Part shown: positions 1-8,124 of the stretch, piece by piece | How positions within the stretch are numbered: the stretch's first letter is position 1 | Layout: each line of letters begins with the position of its first letter | Assembly: GCA_016212525.1 (NCBI GenBank) | Contig: JACRGD010000005.1 | Span: 1 to 64,000, forward strand | DNA: 64,000 nt | Reading direction: 5' to 3' | Source of the DNA: Microcaldota archaeon | GTDB taxonomy: Archaea; Micrarchaeota; Micrarchaeia; Anstonellales; Bilamarchaeaceae | Notes under the pieces: generated by a model | Databases searched by the model: none | Told to the model about the DNA's origin: nothing | The model's input: only the letters and a program-made list of their open reading frames with translations | Translations under genes and position numbers: made by a program

Positions 1-1
1 C

Positions 2-175
2 ATTTACGCAGTCGGTCAGGTCATGGGTGCAGAAACTCGAGCCAGAGCAACTGTCTGGGCTACTGCAATGCTCTTAGGTGCATTGATCGCAGGAGTAATT
101 TACGTCTTAGTACCTCCAATCCTTCAAGCTGTTGTTGGTGGTGGAACTTCCGGCGTAAGTGTTGCATGCCAATAA
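2..175 (+). CDS. C-terminal part of a small membrane protein (5' end outside window)
   Basis: An open frame runs from the window edge to TAA at 173-175 and gives 57 residues. It begins with a polar stretch (QVMGAETRARATVWAT), followed by a strong hydrophobic helix (MLLGALIAGVIYVLVPPILQ) and a Gly-rich tail ending ACQ. A short polar segment rich in Ala/Arg before a C-terminal membrane helix resembles small archaeal TrbC/VirB2-like pilin-type membrane proteins. That assignment is inference from general character, because the N-terminus is not visible. A T-rich run directly after the stop fits the end of a transcription unit. Confidence 0.55.
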   Translation: MYAVGQVMGAETRARATVWATAMLLGALIAGVIYVLVPPILQAVVGGGTSGVSVACQ

Positions 176-222
176 ATTCTTTATTTTCTTTTATTCTATT
201 TTTCTTCTAATTCTTCTTCCAT
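176..222 (+). terminator. T-rich transcription terminator
   Basis: Immediately after the stop codon the plus strand carries several runs of four or five T separated by single other bases, with no hairpin. This is the usual look of an intrinsic archaeal terminator, and it separates the upstream membrane protein from the next unit. Confidence 0.5.
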
Positions 223-264
223 CTCAACGACTGCTTTATAAAACTTCTAATCTATGTCTAGTTC

Positions 265-972
265 ATGGATCTTGCAGTAGATGAAAATATGCCGATTCTT
301 AAGAAAAATCGGCTTAGTACTGGGATTAGCGACCTGGATCTGATTCTCGAGGGCGGTCTAATTAATCCTGCCAATATAATGCTCATCGGACCAAGCGGGC
401 TTGAAAAGAATGCACTTGGTTATCATTTTGTTTCTAGTATTTCTTATGGTGAAGCCGGCGTCATAATCTGCGGTCAAAAATCCCCTTCGGAGATTATCGA
501 TAAGGCCGCTTCCTTCGGCGTCGATCTTAAGAAAAAAAACATTTACTTTGTTGATTGTTACAGCTCGACATTAGGCAAAACTTACGAGAGCACTGATCGT
601 ATAAAGGTCGTGCCGGGTCCCGGTGCACTTAATGACCTTTCGCTCGCATTAAACGAAATAATGCGCGAGAACACGGGTAAAAAACTCCGTGTTGTTTACG
701 ATACTCTCTCATCATTTGCTCTCTATAGTGCCCAGGATTCTATTCGGAAATTTCTAAGTGTGGTTGGAGGTCGTCTAAAGACCGCCGGTGCAACTACGCT
801 ATATTTGGTTGATGAAGGCGTTCACGACCGAACCTTACTCGGACTGCTTGAGCAGGCGATGGATCGAAAGCTAATTATCTCGGATCAATCCGGGAAACTC
901 TCGATTACTCTTCCCGATGTTGAAATTCCGATTCCGATCAAAATGGGCCCTGCCGGCCTTAGTGTTGTTTAG
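265..972 (+). CDS. Degenerate KaiC/RAD55-like RecA-superfamily protein
   Basis: A 235-residue single-domain protein with the KaiC-like opening (STGISDLDLILEGGL, about residues 18-32) and a RecA fold. The P-loop position reads IGPSGLEKNA (residues 41-50). The Gly before the Lys is Glu47 and the Ser/Thr after it is Asn49, so the Walker A motif is broken. A Walker B-like Asp146 follows a hydrophobic strand (LRVVYDTLSS). KaiC-like single-domain archaeal proteins are usually ATP-dependent regulators; this copy may bind nucleotide poorly or not at all. A roadblock-domain gene follows 8 nt downstream, so the two are probably co-transcribed and may act together in signalling. The ATG at 265 is the first in frame. 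Confidence 0.75.
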   Translation: MDLAVDENMPILKKNRLSTGISDLDLILEGGLINPANIMLIGPSGLEKNALGYHFVSSISYGEAGVIICGQKSPSEIIDKAASFGVDLKKKNIYFVDCYSSTLGKTYESTDRIKVVPGPGALNDLSLALNEIMRENTGKKLRVVYDTLSSFALYSAQDSIRKFLSVVGGRLKTAGATTLYLVDEGVHDRTLLGLLEQAMDRKLIISDQSGKLSITLPDVEIPIPIKMGPAGLSVV

Positions 973-980
973 GTGAAAAT

Positions 981-1304
981 ATGGCTCCCGAAATCGACTC
1001 TTTATTAAACCAACTCAAATCCAAAGGTATCGAAAGCGCCCTAGTTCGGGTGGATGGTGTTCTGGTTCAGACCACGATGGCCCTTAATGACTCGTCCGTA
1101 TCTTTGTTAACCGGGCTCTTTACCTCTTCAGATGCGCTTTGCAAACGCCTTGGTGATTCGCAAAAACAGATCCAGTTGTCTCTTGGAGACTCTCTTTTGA
1201 TCATAGTTCCGCTTAAAAATCACTTCCTCTGTGGTCTTATCAAGAATCCTGAAGATCGAAAATATGTCGTGGAGATGGCAGATTCTCTTAAGGCCTATTT
1301 GTGA
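981..1304 (+). CDS. Roadblock/LC7-domain protein
   Basis: A 107-residue protein with the roadblock/LC7 pattern: an N-terminal helix, a strand pair carrying VRVDGVLVQTT, a central helix, then two strands (IQLSLGDSLLIIVPL, FLCGLIKN) and a C-terminal helix. In this family such proteins form dimeric platforms that regulate small Ras-like GTPases (MglB type). No GTPase gene lies next to it here; its neighbours are a degenerate KaiC-like protein and a TldD protease. A clear ribosome-binding site (AGGTGA) lies 5 nt before the ATG, so this gene is translated from a polycistronic mRNA. The stop overlaps the region just before the TldD start. Confidence 0.7.
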   Translation: MAPEIDSLLNQLKSKGIESALVRVDGVLVQTTMALNDSSVSLLTGLFTSSDALCKRLGDSQKQIQLSLGDSLLIIVPLKNHFLCGLIKNPEDRKYVVEMADSLKAYL

Positions 1305-1309
1305 TCTTA

Positions 1310-2617
1310 ATGGATTATGAAAAACTTCTTTCTGCTTTCGATTTTGCAGAGCTTCGTATCGAAAAATCATCTGAGCACTCTTTCCGGCTTACTGAAGATC
1401 AGATAAAACACGCCTTTGGTTCTTCCTATGGCATAAGTGTGCGCATTCTTGAGAATGGCTCCTGGGGGTTTGCTTCTGCCAATTACGGCGAGGATGTTAA
1501 AAATCTTCTTAAGCGGGCTAGAAAAATTGCATCTTTATCTAAGGGCAAAATCAGGATCGATCCGGATCTGGAAATAAACAAAAAATCCGTTGGTTCAGTT
1601 TCCTCGTCGCTCGATTTTGATTGCGCTCTTTCCAATCTCAAGGAATTACTCGCAGATCTTAAGGGCCCAAAAATCACTTCCCGTACTGTTTCCTGTTCTG
1701 ATTCTACTTCCATTAAGCAATATTACAATTCTCTGGGATCTAGGATTGTAGAAAAAAGCGCTCGCTCATATCTTTCTGCGGGTGCGGTCTCAAAAGACGG
1801 AACCAACGTCCAGAAAGGATCGACTCGCAGTTGGTCCAAATCGGGTTTTGATGATCTCGACTTTTCGATTGCAACTGAGGCACGGTCCATGGCACTGCGT
1901 TTACTTAATGCCAAATCTCCACCTAAGGGTCGATTCACGGTGGTTCTTGATCCTGAGATGACTGGTGTCTTATCACACGAGGCGGTTGGTCATGCGAGTG
2001 AGGCTGATTCGGTCGTGGATAATGAATCTCTTCTAAAGGACAAGGTCGGATCGAAAATCGGTAACGAAAACGTTACTATAATTGATGATCCCTCTGCATC
2101 TGATTTTGGTTTCTATCAATTTGATGATGAAGGTGTTAGGGCCAAACCCACCGTGCTTGTTCAGCAAGGTGTCTTTTGCAACTATATAAATTCTCGAGAA
2201 AGCGGTTATTCTCTTGGTATTCCATTAAACGGGCATGCCCGGGCTGATGGTTATGACAATGTTCCTATAGTTCGGATGAGTAATACCTATTTCCAGAGCG
2301 GTAAATTCTCCAAATCAGATGTTTTTGATGTCAAATCTGGTGTTTATCTAAAGGGTATGAAAGGCGGAAGCGTCGATATATTTACTGGCGGTTTCATGTT
2401 CAAGGCCCAGGAAGCATACTTAATCGATCGGGGTGAACTGGGCCAGATTTTGCGGGATGTAACGATTAGCGGTAACATCCTCAAGACGCTCTATTCCATT
2501 GATGCTGTTGGCAGAGATTTTGGAACGAGCCCTGGTATCTGTGGCAAGTTCGGTCAGCATGCTCCTGTAAGCGATGGCGGTCCACATATACGCATAACTA
2601 ATCTGGCAATCGGCTAG
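1310..2617 (+). CDS. tldD: TldD/PmbA family zinc metalloprotease
   Basis: A 435-residue TldD-family protein. The metalloprotease motif HEAVGHASEAD is present (His223, Glu224, His228 from this start). The downstream CGKFGQ segment near the C-terminus supplies the conserved Cys region of the family. TldD normally forms a heterodimeric barrel with TldE/PmbA and degrades unfolded or small peptides; no TldE partner lies in this window. The frame could open at a GTG at 1301, but the ATG at 1310 is preceded by GTGATC, which matches the 3' half of the archaeal Shine-Dalgarno consensus, so I chose 1310. Translation is probably coupled to the roadblock gene, whose stop is 5 nt upstream. Confidence 0.88.
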   Translation: MDYEKLLSAFDFAELRIEKSSEHSFRLTEDQIKHAFGSSYGISVRILENGSWGFASANYGEDVKNLLKRARKIASLSKGKIRIDPDLEINKKSVGSVSSSLDFDCALSNLKELLADLKGPKITSRTVSCSDSTSIKQYYNSLGSRIVEKSARSYLSAGAVSKDGTNVQKGSTRSWSKSGFDDLDFSIATEARSMALRLLNAKSPPKGRFTVVLDPEMTGVLSHEAVGHASEADSVVDNESLLKDKVGSKIGNENVTIIDDPSASDFGFYQFDDEGVRAKPTVLVQQGVFCNYINSRESGYSLGIPLNGHARADGYDNVPIVRMSNTYFQSGKFSKSDVFDVKSGVYLKGMKGGSVDIFTGGFMFKAQEAYLIDRGELGQILRDVTISGNILKTLYSIDAVGRDFGTSPGICGKFGQHAPVSDGGPHIRITNLAIG

Positions 2618-2632
2618 TTTGGGTTCGGTTGT

Positions 2633-3844
2633 ATGGACCTCTATTTCTTATTAGTTCTGATTTTTGGAGGTCTTTTTGTCGGTTTTCTGATCGGCCTTCT
2701 TCCTGCTCTCCACTACTCGCTCCTTATCGGCCTCCTTCCTCTTTTGGGCCTTTCGGGTTTTGAATCTGCAATAGTTCTGCTATCTATCTTTCCATCTTAC
2801 TTAGTTTCCTCGTCTATTTTCTCGATTTTCTTTTCTGTTCCTAAAGGTGAGAATCCAACCTCGCTTCTTCCAGGTCAGCGTTTGATTCTCTCTGGGGAGG
2901 GCGGACTCTTGGTTCGTACGATTGTTATTTCCTTTATTGCCGCAACGCTCTTCTCGCTTCTCCTCTTTCCTCTTTCTTCGTTATTCTATTCCACTACATA
3001 TTCTCTTGTTCGGCCTTATCTGGGCTACTCACTTATTCTGGCCTCCATTTTTCTAATCGCCCGCTCCAAAAATCTTCTTTTGGGTCTTCTATTGTTCCTG
3101 TCCGCTGGTATCTTTGGAAAATTCGTTTTTACTTTGGGACTTTCGGACCCTTTCCTGCCTCTTTTTACTGGGCTTTTTGCAGTTCCAGCACTGCTTCTTT
3201 CTGGTGATGTCAATCTCGCTACATCTGCAGAATCCGGCTCTTTAGCTTCTCAATCTTCCTCTTCATCCTCGTCCTTTGTGGCTTTAGAAAAATCAGATCT
3301 CAAATCTCTGCTTTCATATTCTCTTTTGGGTACGTTGCTTTGCATGATTTCGAATCTTTTTCCTGCTATTGGTTCTTCTGGTCAGATTGCTGCTTTTGGG
3401 TCGCTCCTGGTTCCTTTTTCGAGCGTCAATTATCTCGCTACTGTGAGTGCAATTACAGTATCCCAGGTCATCTTTTCCTTTTCATCTTCTCTTTCAATAG
3501 ACAAATCCCGAATCGGTGCGATCGAGAGTCTTTCTAAATTCAGTTCCATTTCCGATAACCTTTATCTCTTTATTGGATTGTTTGTTTTTGGTCTTTTTCT
3601 CTCATGTATCCTCTCACTGTTTCTCTCGCGTAGGCTATCTGGCTTTGGAACTCTGGAATTTTCCAAATTAAGCAAATTTATCCTTCTATATCTGCTCATT
3701 TTGGTTTTCTATCTCTCTGGCTTTTGGGGTCTTTTGGTGCTGGTCGTTGGTTCCCTGATCGGCTATCTGGCGATAAAATTCGAAATAGAGCGCATTTTAC
3801 TTATGGGTTGCCTTATTGTACCGACGATATTACTATTACTCTGA
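2633..3844 (+). CDS. TctA/DUF112-like multi-pass permease
   Basis: A 403-residue integral membrane protein with about ten hydrophobic segments. The N-terminal segment FLIGLLPALHYSLLIGLLP resembles the conserved G-x-x-P-x-x-H loop of the archaeal TctA-related family (COG1784/DUF112). A second half-repeat follows a Ser-rich loop (around residues 196-220, many consecutive Ser). In bacteria TctA works with TctB and TctC to import tricarboxylates. Archaeal relatives usually stand alone with unknown substrate, as here. It is 15 nt after tldD and probably the last gene of the same unit. Confidence 0.72.
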   Translation: MDLYFLLVLIFGGLFVGFLIGLLPALHYSLLIGLLPLLGLSGFESAIVLLSIFPSYLVSSSIFSIFFSVPKGENPTSLLPGQRLILSGEGGLLVRTIVISFIAATLFSLLLFPLSSLFYSTTYSLVRPYLGYSLILASIFLIARSKNLLLGLLLFLSAGIFGKFVFTLGLSDPFLPLFTGLFAVPALLLSGDVNLATSAESGSLASQSSSSSSSFVALEKSDLKSLLSYSLLGTLLCMISNLFPAIGSSGQIAAFGSLLVPFSSVNYLATVSAITVSQVIFSFSSSLSIDKSRIGAIESLSKFSSISDNLYLFIGLFVFGLFLSCILSLFLSRRLSGFGTLEFSKLSKFILLYLLILVFYLSGFWGLLVLVVGSLIGYLAIKFEIERILLMGCLIVPTILLLL

Positions 3845-3889
3845 ATGTTTTGTTGTTTGCCTGTTCTAGATAGTTTTTAATAATGTTTC

Positions 3890-3915
3890 GTTATCTATAG
3901 TTATCAACAGTTATT
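3890..3915 (+). promoter_or_regulatory. Operator-like triple direct repeat before a toxin-antitoxin pair
   Basis: GTTATC, GTTATC and GTTATT occur at 3890, 3900 and 3910, exactly 10 bp apart and so on one face of the helix. A TATA-like TTTTTAATAAT lies at about 3874-3884, which places the transcription start inside the repeats. Direct repeats at one helical turn are typical operators for ribbon-helix-helix antitoxins, so autorepression by the next gene is likely. Confidence 0.6.
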
Positions 3916-3928
3916 AGAGGTTATGCCT

Positions 3929-4192
3929 ATGGAAGATGTTACACTTAACATTCACGTAAATGAGTATACGAATAGGGTTCTTGGTGTAATTAAAGAGATG
4001 TTCGGTCTCAAGAACAAATCCGAGGCCCTCAACAAATTTGTTGAACTCTATGGAGACGAGTTCATATCTCAAGATGTAAAGGAAGAAGTTGTAATGGAAA
4101 TAGTTGAATCTGCGAAGACTCATATTAGGAAGCATGGTATGCGTAAGATGTCTATATCTGAACTTAAGGCTCTATCCGGCGTAAAAAGTTAA
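3929..4192 (+). CDS. RelB-like antitoxin (DUF2683-type)
   Basis: An 87-residue acidic/basic helical protein that begins with a short strand-like segment (VTLNIHVNEYTNRVLGVIKEMFG) followed by helices, as in archaeal DUF2683/RelB-type antitoxins. The next gene, 13 nt downstream, is a RelE-like toxin, which supports the role. The frame also has an ATG at 3923, but GAGG at 3917-3920 sits only 2 nt from it and 8 nt from the ATG at 3929, so 3929 is preferred. Antitoxins of this type bind the toxin and repress their own promoter; the triple repeat just upstream is the probable site. Confidence 0.7.
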   Translation: MEDVTLNIHVNEYTNRVLGVIKEMFGLKNKSEALNKFVELYGDEFISQDVKEEVVMEIVESAKTHIRKHGMRKMSISELKALSGVKS

Positions 4193-4205
4193 TTCGGGCG
4201 CTTAA

Positions 4206-4487
4206 ATGACCTTTAGTTTCGATCTTTCTGATTCTTTGAGCGAAGTGCTCTCAAAACTAGCCAAACTAGATCCAAGGCGTGCCGAATTGATCTATAAAAA
4301 AATTCGACAAATAATCGAAAGCAGCGATTCTGGAATTGAGCACTATAAGAATCTTAGGTATAACCTATCTGATTACAAAAGAGTTCATATCGATCGGAGT
4401 TTCGTGCTCATATTTCAGGTTTTTAAGACCGAAAAGCACATTCTCTTTATCTCATTTGATCATCACGATAAAATCTACAAGCGATGA
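4206..4487 (+). CDS. RelE/ParE-superfamily toxin
   Basis: A 93-residue protein with the RelE-fold order helix-helix-strands: LDPRRAELIYKKIRQI, then HYKNLRYNLSDYKRVHIDRSFVLIFQV, ending in FDHHDKIYKR, which matches the conserved C-terminal D-x-x-Y-x-R/K of RelE/YoeB-like mRNA interferases. The preceding gene is the cognate antitoxin. The pair sits between a permease unit and the convergent carB, whose 3' end is 24 nt away, a typical place for a mobile toxin-antitoxin module. Confidence 0.78.
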   Translation: MTFSFDLSDSLSEVLSKLAKLDPRRAELIYKKIRQIIESSDSGIEHYKNLRYNLSDYKRVHIDRSFVLIFQVFKTEKHILFISFDHHDKIYKR

Positions 4488-4511
4488 AACTCTGTTTCTG
4501 GCCTCTTTTTT

Positions 4512-7500
4512 TCATTTCCCATATTCGTCGAAAGTTCTGATCGTAAGTTCTTTCTTCTTTATTTTTATCATGGCTTTTAGGAGTTCCTGGGCAGTCTGTA
4601 CATTTGTAATGCATGGTATTCCGATCTGTATGCACTGTCGTCTCATTTTAAATCCGTCTGTATTGGATCTGCCTCCTTTGGTTGGCGTATTTATGACAAG
4701 CGAAATCTGGCCGGATTGGACCAGCTCAAGTATGTCTGGTTTTCCTGTACCTATTTTGGGTATTGCAACTGTTTCTTCTATTGATCCGACTGTTCCAAAG
4801 GTCCCATATATTCTATATCCTAATTCCCGAAGCAATTTGGCTATCTTTGGTGCCTCTTTTTTATCCTCGTCTCGAAGGCTCAAAAATGCTGCTCCTGTTG
4901 GCGACGGCCTAATTCCTGCTGCCAAAAGTGCTTTATAGTAAGCAGTTTCAAAATCTCGGTCTATTCCCATCGTTTCTCCGGTACTTCTCATCTCTGGTCC
5001 AAGTGCTGTATCTGTTCCTGAGAGTTTGAGGAATGGGAAAACGACACTCTTTACGCAATAGTGTGTCTTTAGATCTCTTACTTCGTCCTTTATCGTTCCG
5101 CCTAACATCGCCTTTATTGCGATCTTTGTCATTGGAACATCGATTGCCTTACTTACGAATGGTACTGTTCTGCTTGCTCTGGGATTGGCCTCAAGCACAT
5201 ATGTTTTTCCCTCTTTTATGACATATTGCATGTTGACAAACCCGACTACGCCAAGCTCTTTTGAGATTCGTTTTGTGTACTCTATGAGTGTTTCCTTGTC
5301 TTTGTCTGTTAGTCTTATTGCTGGAAGTACTATGTTGGCATCTCCAGAATGGATTCCTGCCGGCTCTATATGTTCCATTATGCCGCCTATAAACATATTC
5401 TTGCCATCTGAAACCGCGTCAACTTCACACTCGATCGCGTTGTCAAGGTACTTGTCAATCAAGACTGGCCGTTTCTGGCTCACCTCGACCGCTTCGTTAA
5501 TGTATCGTCGGAGCTCCTCGTCGTTTCTTACTATTTCCATCGCCCGTCCGGCGATTACGTAACTGGGCCGGACAACTACTGGATATCCTATTTTTCCCGC
5601 CGCTACAAGTGCCTCTTCTTCGCTCTTTGCAACGCCGTTTTCTGGCTGGAGTATCTTGAGTTTTCCTAGTAGCGATCTAAATCGTTCGCGGTCTTCGGCA
5701 AGATCTATTCCGTCAAACTGGGTTCCTAGGATCCTGACTCCTTCTTCGGTTAGTCGCTCTGCGACATTGAGGCTAGTCTGGCCTCCTAGTTGGACTATTA
5801 CTCCTAGGGGCTCTTCGTTTTCGACAATATTCATGACGTCCTCGAATGTGAGGGGTTCAAAGTAGAGCCGGTCGCTCGTATCAAAGTCCGTACTGACTGT
5901 CTCTGGATTGTTGTTAATCATAATGCTCTCATATCCAAGTTTTCTCAGTTCCATTGATGCATGTGTGCAGCAATAATCGAACTCGATACCCTGGCCGATT
6001 CGAATTGGACCAGATCCGACAATTACGATCTTCTTGCCCTTGGTTTTTACTGATTCATTTTCCATCTCGTATGTTGAATAGTAATATGGTGTAATGGCTT
6101 CGAATTCGCCTGCACATGAATCGACGATCTTATATCCGGGAATTATTCCCATTGATTTTCTTGTTTTTCTAATTTCCCGCTCTGTTCTTCCAGATAAGTC
6201 TGCGATCTGCTGGTCGCTAAATCCAGCCGTCTTCAGTTCGCGCATAAGTTCCTCTTTTAGCGGTTCTTCTCTAGCTCTCTTTTCAAGCTCAACTAGTTCT
6301 TCAAGTCTATTGAGGAACCAGACGTTTATTTTTGTAAGTTCAGATAATTCCTTAGCTTTCTTTCCCGATCTAAGTGCTTGGAGAATTGCAAATATTCGCA
6401 AGTCAGTTGCTGGCATAAGGTGTTTTTCCGGATCGATCTCTTTTGGTATTTTTATTTCAAGGCTTCTAAGTGCTTTGTTGAATGCTTCTTTGAATGTTCT
6501 TCCGATTGCCATTACTTCGCCGGTGCTCTTCATCTGAGTTGTTATTCGTCGGTCGCTCTTTGGGAATTTGTCAAATGGCCATCGGGGAATTTTTATTATG
6601 ATGTAGTCCAGCGCAGGCTCGAACGCCGCACATGTTCCTGTTATTTTATTTTGTATTTCGTCAAGAGTATATCCAAGGGCTATTTTTGTTGCCACTCGTG
6701 CAATCGGATATCCTGTTGCCTTTGATGCAAGTGCAGATGATCGTGAAAGTCTGGGATTGATTTCTATTACATAGAATTCTCCATTTTTCTCATTGAATGA
6801 AAATTGGACATTGCAGCTTCCTTTGATTCCGACTGCATTTACTATTTTTATGGCGGCGTTGCGTAGCGTCTGATGATCACGATCGCTCAATGTCTGTGAT
6901 GGGGCCACTACTATGCTTTCCCCAGTATGTATTCCCATCGGGTCGAAGTTTTCCATGTTGCATATTATCTGGCAGTTTCCCTTACCATCCCGAATGACTT
7001 CATATTCGAATTCGCCCCAGCCTAGAACACTTCGCTCGACTAGCGCTTCTTTTGTTGCACTAAGTCGTAATGCCAGCTCGCAGATTCTTCGGAGTTCTGT
7101 TTCATCTGCTGCCATTCCGCCGCCTGTTCCTCCAAGTGTATATGATGGCCGGATTATTACCGGATATCCGTTTGATTTGGCAAATCCGACTGCACTTTCT
7201 ATATCATGAACTACTCTTCCTGGAAGTATCGGAATTCCGATCCTTTCCATAAGTCCGTTGAATTTTTCCCGCGATTCGGCAAGTTCAATCGAATCCGAGT
7301 TCGTTCCAAGAAATTCCACTCCATATTTCTTGAGTATTCCTTTTTCTTCAAGTGCACACGATAAATTCAGGGCCGTCTGGCCGCCGACAGTTGCCATAAG
7401 TGCCTGGGGTTTTTCTTTTTCGATTATCTTTTCTAGTATCTCGATATTTAGTGGCTCAATGTAAACCCGGTCTGCAGTATCCTTGTCTGTTTGTATTGTC

Positions 7501-7652
7501 GCAGGGTTCGAATTTACAAGAACTACTTCAATTCCTTCTTCTTTTAGAGCTCGGCAGGCCTGAGTTCCGGAATAGTCAAATTCCGCACTCTGGCCTATAA
7601 CTATCGGTCCGCTTCCGATGACTAATACTTTTTTGAGCTCTTTTTTTGGCAT
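4512..7652 (-). CDS. carB: Carbamoyl-phosphate synthase large subunit
   Basis: A 1046-residue CarB with two tandem ATP-grasp halves. The N-terminal half starts LVIGSGPIVIGQSAEFDYSGTQA; the second half has the parallel IVIVGSGPIRIGQGIEFDYC. The C-terminal part is the MGS-like allosteric domain (TPTKGGRSNTDGFKMRRQ near the end). It makes carbamoyl phosphate from bicarbonate, ATP and ammonia supplied by CarA, feeding pyrimidine and arginine synthesis. I chose the ATG at 7652 because GGAGG lies 8 nt upstream, inside the end of the preceding gene. An in-frame ATG at 7667 would remove that site. It is the last gene of the carA - zinc-finger - carB unit. Confidence 0.97.
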   Translation of the reverse strand: MPKKELKKVLVIGSGPIVIGQSAEFDYSGTQACRALKEEGIEVVLVNSNPATIQTDKDTADRVYIEPLNIEILEKIIEKEKPQALMATVGGQTALNLSCALEEKGILKKYGVEFLGTNSDSIELAESREKFNGLMERIGIPILPGRVVHDIESAVGFAKSNGYPVIIRPSYTLGGTGGGMAADETELRRICELALRLSATKEALVERSVLGWGEFEYEVIRDGKGNCQIICNMENFDPMGIHTGESIVVAPSQTLSDRDHQTLRNAAIKIVNAVGIKGSCNVQFSFNEKNGEFYVIEINPRLSRSSALASKATGYPIARVATKIALGYTLDEIQNKITGTCAAFEPALDYIIIKIPRWPFDKFPKSDRRITTQMKSTGEVMAIGRTFKEAFNKALRSLEIKIPKEIDPEKHLMPATDLRIFAILQALRSGKKAKELSELTKINVWFLNRLEELVELEKRAREEPLKEELMRELKTAGFSDQQIADLSGRTEREIRKTRKSMGIIPGYKIVDSCAGEFEAITPYYYSTYEMENESVKTKGKKIVIVGSGPIRIGQGIEFDYCCTHASMELRKLGYESIMINNNPETVSTDFDTSDRLYFEPLTFEDVMNIVENEEPLGVIVQLGGQTSLNVAERLTEEGVRILGTQFDGIDLAEDRERFRSLLGKLKILQPENGVAKSEEEALVAAGKIGYPVVVRPSYVIAGRAMEIVRNDEELRRYINEAVEVSQKRPVLIDKYLDNAIECEVDAVSDGKNMFIGGIMEHIEPAGIHSGDANIVLPAIRLTDKDKETLIEYTKRISKELGVVGFVNMQYVIKEGKTYVLEANPRASRTVPFVSKAIDVPMTKIAIKAMLGGTIKDEVRDLKTHYCVKSVVFPFLKLSGTDTALGPEMRSTGETMGIDRDFETAYYKALLAAGIRPSPTGAAFLSLRDEDKKEAPKIAKLLRELGYRIYGTFGTVGSIEETVAIPKIGTGKPDILELVQSGQISLVINTPTKGGRSNTDGFKMRRQCIQIGIPCITNVQTAQELLKAMIKIKKKELTIRTFDEYGK

Positions 7653-7653
7653 T

Positions 7654-8082
7654 TCACTTTCCTCCAATTACTCCGTGAAGGTTGTTTCCATGTTCCGCTC
7701 TCCACTGTGTTATCTGGACACTAAGGTCCATCATGAATCGCGATCCCTCGACAAACATGTCTCGTGCCAATTCCTGCTTGGATCTTTCTTTGAGTTTTTG
7801 CTTCTCTCCAGACCACAATTCGTCAAATGCGCTAAGTACCATACTTCCAACGTAATTTGAGAATACTTCTGGCTTATCAAGTGGCAATACAACGTGCATT
7901 TTTTCCAATTGATCAGGGTGCGTTTCTTTTGTCATTTTAACATAGCAGTCATAGCATGAGTGCTTCTCCATTTGAGCCATGCCTTTTGGAGATTCCATTT
8001 CTGCTGAGCAAAAACTGCATTTTACTTTTACTGTTTCTTCTTTGTGGTTTTTTTCTTTTCCATCGTTTTGTGTGTTTTCCAT
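7654..8082 (-). CDS. Zinc-finger protein between carA and carB, function unknown
   Basis: A 142-residue hydrophilic protein. It has two Cys pairs, C22-x-x-C25 and C43-x-x-C46, which would form one zinc-binding site after a Lys/Glu-rich N-terminus. The rest is predicted helical (LDKPEVFSNYVGSMVLSAFDELW; LKERSKQELARDMFVEG). I do not recognise the family. It lies in the carAB unit, 42 nt after carA, and its stop (TGA at 7656-7654) lies 1 nt before the carB ATG, so it is co-translated with carB. An ATG at 8091 is also possible, but AAGGAG sits too close to it and 9 nt from 8082. It could be a subunit or regulator of carbamoyl-phosphate synthase; that is inference from position. Confidence 0.7.
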   Translation of the reverse strand: MENTQNDGKEKNHKEETVKVKCSFCSAEMESPKGMAQMEKHSCYDCYVKMTKETHPDQLEKMHVVLPLDKPEVFSNYVGSMVLSAFDELWSGEKQKLKERSKQELARDMFVEGSRFMMDLSVQITQWRAEHGNNLHGVIGGK

Positions 8083-8124
8083 TTTTTCCATCTCCTTGCG
8101 AACTGCATACTTATGCGGCTCGCC

